Below, in pieces: positions 60,409 to 64,000 of a DNA stretch of 64,000 nt (positions are counted from its first letter, which is position 1; every line of letters starts with the position of its first letter). The position numbers and the translations under genes are program-made. Source of the stretch: Bauldia sp. (lineage in GTDB: Bacteria; Pseudomonadota; Alphaproteobacteria; Rhizobiales; Kaistiaceae); contig JAHCJY010000002.1 of assembly GCA_026126065.1 (NCBI GenBank), positions 310,001 through 374,000 of the forward strand, read 5' to 3'. The notes below the pieces were generated by a model. The model saw nothing but the letters and a program-made list of their open reading frames with translations. It had not been told where the DNA came from and ran no database searches.

Positions 60409-61260
60409 CTACGGCCGCACGCGCCTGAACTCCGAGCCGAGGAGGCGGATCGCCTCCGGCAGCGACGGACCGCCGCACGAGGTGAGCCGCTCCGGCAGCT
60501 CGATGCGCCGCTCCGGCGGGAAGAGCTCGAGCAGCGCCGGGTGTTCGAGGAAGGCCACCCCCTGGTCGACGATCGTCGGATTCGTATCCGGCACGATGAG
60601 GAAATCCGGCGGCATCGCCACCAGCTGTTCGAGCGTGAGGTAGCCGCCCTCCCGCCCGACGAGCGCATCGCCGGCGTTGTTGAGGCCGATGACCCTGAGA
60701 ATGTCCGAGACGAGCTCCGCCTCGCCGGCGACGAAACCGCGGCGGCGGACATAGGCGGCCGTGAGGCCCCAGTTGGCGTCATAGGCCTGAAACCGGGCCG
60801 ACGCGACCAGTTGCGCGAGCGCCGCGCCGCGCTCCTGCCGCCCGAGGAGATCCGACAGCGCCTCGATCTGGGTGATCGCTTCGTCGATCGTGGCCACCGG
60901 ATCGACGTCGGCGAGGCGAAAGCCGAGCCGGAGGAGGAGGTCGCGCGTTGCCGCCGGCGTCGCCGAATCGACCAGCACCAGGTCAGGCCGGAGCCGGATC
61001 ACCGATTCCGCGCTGCGTGCGGCATGCGGATATGCCTCCGCCTCCGCAGCGTAGAAGGACATCGTCGGGTCAGTCGCCCGATAGGACAGCGAGGCAATCT
61101 GGCCCGGGTCGGCAAGTGCGATCAGCATCTGGTCGGCACAGAGCGCAATGGACACCACCCGCGCGGGCGGCGCCTGTGCCGAGACGGGGGCCGCCGGCGC
61201 AAGCACCAGCAGCGCCGCCCCGAATACGCCGGCGATACGGCTTGCAGAACCCTTTGCCAT
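60409..61260 (-). CDS. ABC importer substrate-binding protein (BtuF/FepB family)
   Basis: A 283-residue periplasmic binding protein with signal peptide (GVFGAALLVLAPAAPVSAQ). The body has VVSIALCADQMLIALADPGQ, LRPDLVLVDSATPAATRDLL and the long connecting helix of the cluster III family. Ligand (B12, heme or siderophore) cannot be told. It is divergent from its permease and ATPase genes. The ATG at 61260 starts the signal peptide; the frame runs open upstream without meaning. Confidence 0.88.
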   Translation of the reverse strand: MAKGSASRIAGVFGAALLVLAPAAPVSAQAPPARVVSIALCADQMLIALADPGQIASLSYRATDPTMSFYAAEAEAYPHAARSAESVIRLRPDLVLVDSATPAATRDLLLRLGFRLADVDPVATIDEAITQIEALSDLLGRQERGAALAQLVASARFQAYDANWGLTAAYVRRRGFVAGEAELVSDILRVIGLNNAGDALVGREGGYLTLEQLVAMPPDFLIVPDTNPTIVDQGVAFLEHPALLELFPPERRIELPERLTSCGGPSLPEAIRLLGSEFRRVRP

Positions 61261-61437
61261 GGACCCAGATGGGCTGTTCTTTCGGGACCGATCCGGGCGT
61301 ATCATGCGCCGCAATGGGTTGGGCACGCTGGCATTCCGGCGCCTGGCTCCGGGGGAAGGAGCCGACATCATGTCGGAGCAGTCTAGCACGACGCGGCGCG
61401 CGGCAGAGCGCACGGTTGCGTGCAGGATGTCATCGGC

Positions 61438-62484
61438 ATGGTGAACCGGTCCCCGGCTCCGGCGGGCCTGCCTCCCTGGCTTGCCGGCTTCATCGCCCTG
61501 CCGCTGCCGCTCATCGTCATCATCGTGATCCTCGTCCTGATCTCGCTCGCCGTCGGTGACTACGGGCTTTCGATCGGCGAGGTGTTCGGCGGTCTGTTTG
61601 GCGGCGGTGATCCGACCGCGTCCGTGATCGTCCAGGATGTCCGCCTCCCGCGCACGATCCTTGCCCTCCTCATCGGCGCGACGCTGGGCCTTGCGGGCGC
61701 GGCGCTGCAGGGCCTCCTCCGCAACCCGCTCGCCTCGCCCTACCTCTTCGGCGCCCCGTCCGCCGCGGCGTTCGCGGCGGTGGCCGTGATCGCCCTCGGC
61801 CTCACGGGCGCGCTCTCCTCGATCCTGCCGGTCGCGGCGATGGCCGGCGCCCTCCTCTCGGTCGGCCTCCTCGTCCTCGTCGCCGGCCCGCGCGCCAACC
61901 TCTCCGCTCTGATGCTGACGGGGCTTGCCATCGGCTCGATCGCGTCCGCCGGAACCGCGCTCGCCCTCAATCTGGCGCCCAATCCGTTCGCGGCGCTCGA
62001 GATCGCCTTCTGGCTCCTCGGCTCGCTCGAGGACCGAAGCATGCGGCACGTCGCGATCGTGCTCCCCTTCGTGCTGGCGAGCTGGGTGCTGCTTTACTGG
62101 GACCGGCCCGCCTTCCGCGCCCTGACGCTCGGCGAGGATGCCGCGATGAGCCTCGGCGTCGACATGCGCTGGGTGCGCATCCGCGTCGTCCTCGGCGTGG
62201 CGATGGGCGTGGGCGCCGCGGTGGCCGTCTCGGGCGCCATCGGTTTTGTCGGCCTCGTCGCGCCCAACCTCGTCCGGCCGCTGACGAAGTTCGATCCGGC
62301 CCGCCTCCTCTTTCCGGCGGCGCTCGCCGGGGCGGCGCTTCTCCTTGCCTGCGACATCGCCGTCCGGCTGATCCCGTCGCAGGACGAAATCAAGGTCGGC
62401 ATCCTCACGACGCTGATTGGCGCGCCGTTCTTTGTTGCTATGATCCTCCGGCGCCAGCGCGCGCCCGGCGGAGCAACCGCATGA
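61438..62484 (+). CDS. FecCD/BtuC-type ABC permease
   Basis: A 348-residue membrane protein with about ten helices. RLPRTILALLIGATLGLAGAALQGLLRNPLA is the family hallmark, seen here as LGLAGAALQGLLRNPLASP, followed by GEDAAMSLGVDMRWVRI and GFVGLVAPNLVRPLTKFD. The ATG at 61438 is used; a start 18 bases upstream is possible. Its end overlaps the ATPase start by four bases. Confidence 0.93.
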   Translation: MVNRSPAPAGLPPWLAGFIALPLPLIVIIVILVLISLAVGDYGLSIGEVFGGLFGGGDPTASVIVQDVRLPRTILALLIGATLGLAGAALQGLLRNPLASPYLFGAPSAAAFAAVAVIALGLTGALSSILPVAAMAGALLSVGLLVLVAGPRANLSALMLTGLAIGSIASAGTALALNLAPNPFAALEIAFWLLGSLEDRSMRHVAIVLPFVLASWVLLYWDRPAFRALTLGEDAAMSLGVDMRWVRIRVVLGVAMGVGAAVAVSGAIGFVGLVAPNLVRPLTKFDPARLLFPAALAGAALLLACDIAVRLIPSQDEIKVGILTTLIGAPFFVAMILRRQRAPGGATA

Positions 62485-63287
62485 AGCATCAGGGACCGGC
62501 CTTGCAGACGCGTGGGCTCGCCGTGAGCTTCGACGGCCGCTGGATCGTGCAGAACCTCGACAAGAGCTTCCACCGCGGCGACCTCACGATCATCGTCGGA
62601 CCGAACGGCGCCGGCAAGACATCGCTCGTCCGCGCCCTCGCCGGCCTCGGTGAATCGTGGGGCGAGATCAATGTCGGCGGCGTGGCGATCACCGATCTCG
62701 ACAGCCGCACGCGCGCCCGCGCCATCGCCTACCTGCCGCAGGGCCACGAATTCCACTGGCCGATGTCGGTGGCCGATATCGTCGCCCTCGGCCGCATCCC
62801 CCACGGCGCCGGCGCGCGGCACCTGCCGCGCGACGACCGCGACGTGATCCTGCGCGCGATGGAAGTGGCCGACATCGTCGACTTCGCCGATCGCTCCGTC
62901 ACGACGCTTTCAGGCGGCGAGAAAGCCCGCGTCGCCCTCGCCCGCGTCCTGGCGGTCGGCGCGCCAGTGCTGCTGGCCGACGAGCCGACGGCGGCGCTCG
63001 ACGCGCGCTACCAGCTGAAAATGCTCGAAATCCTCCGCGAGGAGGCCGAGAGCGGCGTTGCCGTGATCGCCGTCCTCCAGGACCTTGCCATGGCCGCCCG
63101 CTTCGCCCACCGCATCCTCGTCCTCGACGACGGCAAATGCGTCGCGGACGGCCCGCCTGCCTCGGTGTTCGAGGAAGGGCTCCTCAACCGCACCTTCGGC
63201 GTGGAAGGCGCGGTACTGGAGCGCGACGGGGAGCGCGTGGTGGTGCCGTGGTCGCTGGTGCGCGGCGGGCCGCGGAAGAAGGCCTGA
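62481..63287 (+). CDS. ABC importer ATP-binding protein (BtuD/FecE type)
   Basis: A 268-residue ATPase. Walker A IIVGPNGAGKTSLVRAL, the family segment YLPQGHEFHWPMSVADIVALGR, signature TTLSGGEKARVALARVL, Walker B VLLADEPTAALDARYQ and the H-region are all present. It overlaps the permease by ATGA and completes a vitamin B12/iron-chelate importer with the divergent binding protein. Confidence 0.94.
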   Translation: MKHQGPALQTRGLAVSFDGRWIVQNLDKSFHRGDLTIIVGPNGAGKTSLVRALAGLGESWGEINVGGVAITDLDSRTRARAIAYLPQGHEFHWPMSVADIVALGRIPHGAGARHLPRDDRDVILRAMEVADIVDFADRSVTTLSGGEKARVALARVLAVGAPVLLADEPTAALDARYQLKMLEILREEAESGVAVIAVLQDLAMAARFAHRILVLDDGKCVADGPPASVFEEGLLNRTFGVEGAVLERDGERVVVPWSLVRGGPRKKA

Positions 63288-63304
63288 CGAGAAACAGGAC
63301 TTGT

Positions 63305-63378
63305 TGGAGGCCTCGCCCGGAATTGAACCGGGGTACGCGGATTTGCAGTCCGCTGCGTCACCACTCCGCCACGAGGCC
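63305..63378 (-). tRNA. tRNA-Cys (GCA)
   Basis: On the minus strand a 74-base cloverleaf: acceptor GGCCTCG/CGAGGCC, anticodon arm AGCGGACTGCAAATCCGC with anticodon GCA, T arm CCCGG-TTCAATT-CCGGG, discriminator T, encoded CCA. Confidence 0.96.
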
Positions 63379-63589
63379 GTGGCGCGGGATGTACAGAGCG
63401 CGATTAACCCGCGCAAGGCCGACGCGTCGGCATTCTGAAGAGATGATGCGGCGCTCGGGCCGGCATTCTGAAGCCCGCTTGCTCCTCGTCTCGTTCCGGA
63501 CCCTTGAGTCTATGACTGTCCCTCTGTTCGTCGATCGTCGGTTTCTCCCAGTTTGACCGCCGCGTCGTGACGACGACTTCGCACGTTTC

Positions 63590-63619
63590 TGTACGAATGT
63601 AGCCTTGACGCTTCGTACA
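63590..63619 (+). promoter_or_regulatory. operator/promoter region of the hicAB-like pair
   Basis: TGTACGAA (63590-63597) and TTCGTACA (63612-63619) form a perfect inverted repeat with a 14-base spacer that contains TTGACG (63605-63610), a good -35. No clear -10 is seen at 17 bases. It lies 22 bases before the hicA start and fits an autorepressor site. Confidence 0.55.
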
Positions 63620-63641
63620 AGAATGTGCGAGGATACGCGAA

Positions 63642-63847
63642 ATGAAGCGAGAGCAATTGTTCTCCGCCCTGCGTCGCTGGTGCCGCAAGAACGGCATGGC
63701 CCTCGAGGTCGATACTCTTGGCGGAAAGGGTTCCCACGTGAAGATCCACGTCGGCGGCCGGGCGACCATCGTCAAGGCCGGTGAACTCTCCCGGTCTATG
63801 TCGAGGTCATCCTCAAGCAGCTGGGCGTACCGAAGGATTCGATCTGA
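63642..63847 (+). pseudogene. hicA: hicA-like mRNA interferase toxin, frameshifted
   Basis: The first ~50 residues read as HicA: MKREQLFSALRRWCRKNGMA then GGKGSHVKIHVGGRATIVKA, with the Gly-x-His of the double-stranded-RNA-binding-like fold. After codon 50 the frame leaves the family. Adding one C at the CCC at 63790-63792 restores LSPVYVEVILKQLGVPKDSI and a stop at 63847, just before the antitoxin ribosome site, giving a normal ~69-residue HicA. So there is a one-base deletion or a sequence error. Confidence 0.8.
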
Positions 63848-63864
63848 CCAAGGAGGGTCACCTC

Positions 63865-64000
63865 ATGCGCTACGCCTATCCGGCCCGGATCGAGCAGCAC
63901 CCTGGTACTGTCCTCGTCTACTTCCCGGACTTCCCCGAGGCCGTCACGGAGGGGGCCGATCGCGCTGCGGCGCTTCTCGAGGCTGTTGATTGCCTCGACG
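63865..64000 (+). CDS. hicB: HicB-like antitoxin, partial
   Basis: The first 45 residues are in the window: MRYAYPARIEQHPGTVLVYF then PDFPEAVTEGADRAAALLEA, the usual HicB partial-RNase-H fold start with the FPDFPE motif. AAGGAGG lies eight bases before the ATG. It continues past the right edge. Confidence 0.88.
   Translation, partial: MRYAYPARIEQHPGTVLVYFPDFPEAVTEGADRAAALLEAVDCLD

Noticed and set aside
61261..61437. Possible cobalamin riboswitch between the binding-protein and permease genes
   Set aside because: The gap is only 177 bases and I could not find a B12-box-like core or a convincing fold.

Overview
The window is a gene-dense, GC-rich (by eye about 65-70%) stretch of an alphaproteobacterial chromosome, most likely Hyphomicrobiales (Rhizobiales). 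The pointers are a CckA-type hybrid kinase, a giant apolipoprotein-like protein resembling the polar-growth protein GPR/RgsE, a CtrA-type box, clpS-clpA, glnB-glnA with a sigma-54-like promoter, and a D,D-carboxypeptidase fused to a SPOR domain. I cannot name the genus. There are no rRNA genes, CRISPR arrays, phage or recognisable insertion sequences. Two tRNAs (Asn, Cys) are present.

Layout. 0-2.5 kb: alaS (cut by the left edge), a VOC protein and recA behind a LexA-like box. 2.5-4.3 kb: small proteins and a toxin-first higBA-like module with a compact promoter/operator. 4.4-10 kb: cckA, a FliO-like gene, and a cytochrome b plus Tat-exported molybdopterin oxidoreductase pair. 10-10.7 kb: a GIY-YIG gene among palindromic repeats. 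10.7-16.8 kb: the 1,756-residue GPR-like gene and an Hpt gene, with a CtrA box between them. 16.9-19 kb: a ferredoxin, its probable reductase and a second toxin-antitoxin pair. 19-24 kb: an MCE (Mla-type) lipid transporter in four genes. 24-32.9 kb: a helical protein, DUF998, pgi, an aminotransferase, a DsbA-like protein, aroQ-accB-accC-aat and DUF2155. 33-40.3 kb: DUF3309, HIT and two neighbouring ABC exporters, then an SdpR-like autorepressor pair. 40.4-41.2 kb: a diheme cytochrome c. 41.4-42.8 kb: a low-GC cassette of unknown small genes. 42.8-51.5 kb: clpA-clpS, D,D-carboxypeptidase, DnaJ and VWA proteins, panC, nnr. 51.6-53.5 kb: glnB-glnA. 53.5-58 kb: a lipoprotein, an unknown gene behind an AT-rich pocket, valS. 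58-63.4 kb: a diguanylate cyclase, tRNA-Asn, a small membrane protein, a BtuFCD-like importer, tRNA-Cys. The right end holds a hicAB-like pair whose hicA is frameshifted.

How it fits together. Most genes are housekeeping: translation (alaS, valS, two tRNAs), repair (recA), fatty-acid initiation (accBC), N-end-rule proteolysis (aat supplies N-degrons; ClpS/ClpA consume them), nitrogen assimilation (glnBA) and envelope maintenance (MCE system, carboxypeptidase, GPR-like protein). A cell-cycle theme is visible: CckA sits at the top of the CtrA pathway, a CtrA box lies in front of the Hpt and GPR-like genes, and a FliO-like gene is next to cckA. The best places to look for undescribed biology are the low-GC three-gene cassette at 41.6-42.8 kb, the orphan gene at 54.3 kb, the repeat-expanded MCE protein, and the putatively leaderless regulators higB and sdpR. 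Most start sites were chosen from Shine-Dalgarno spacing and family length; uncertain ones are flagged.
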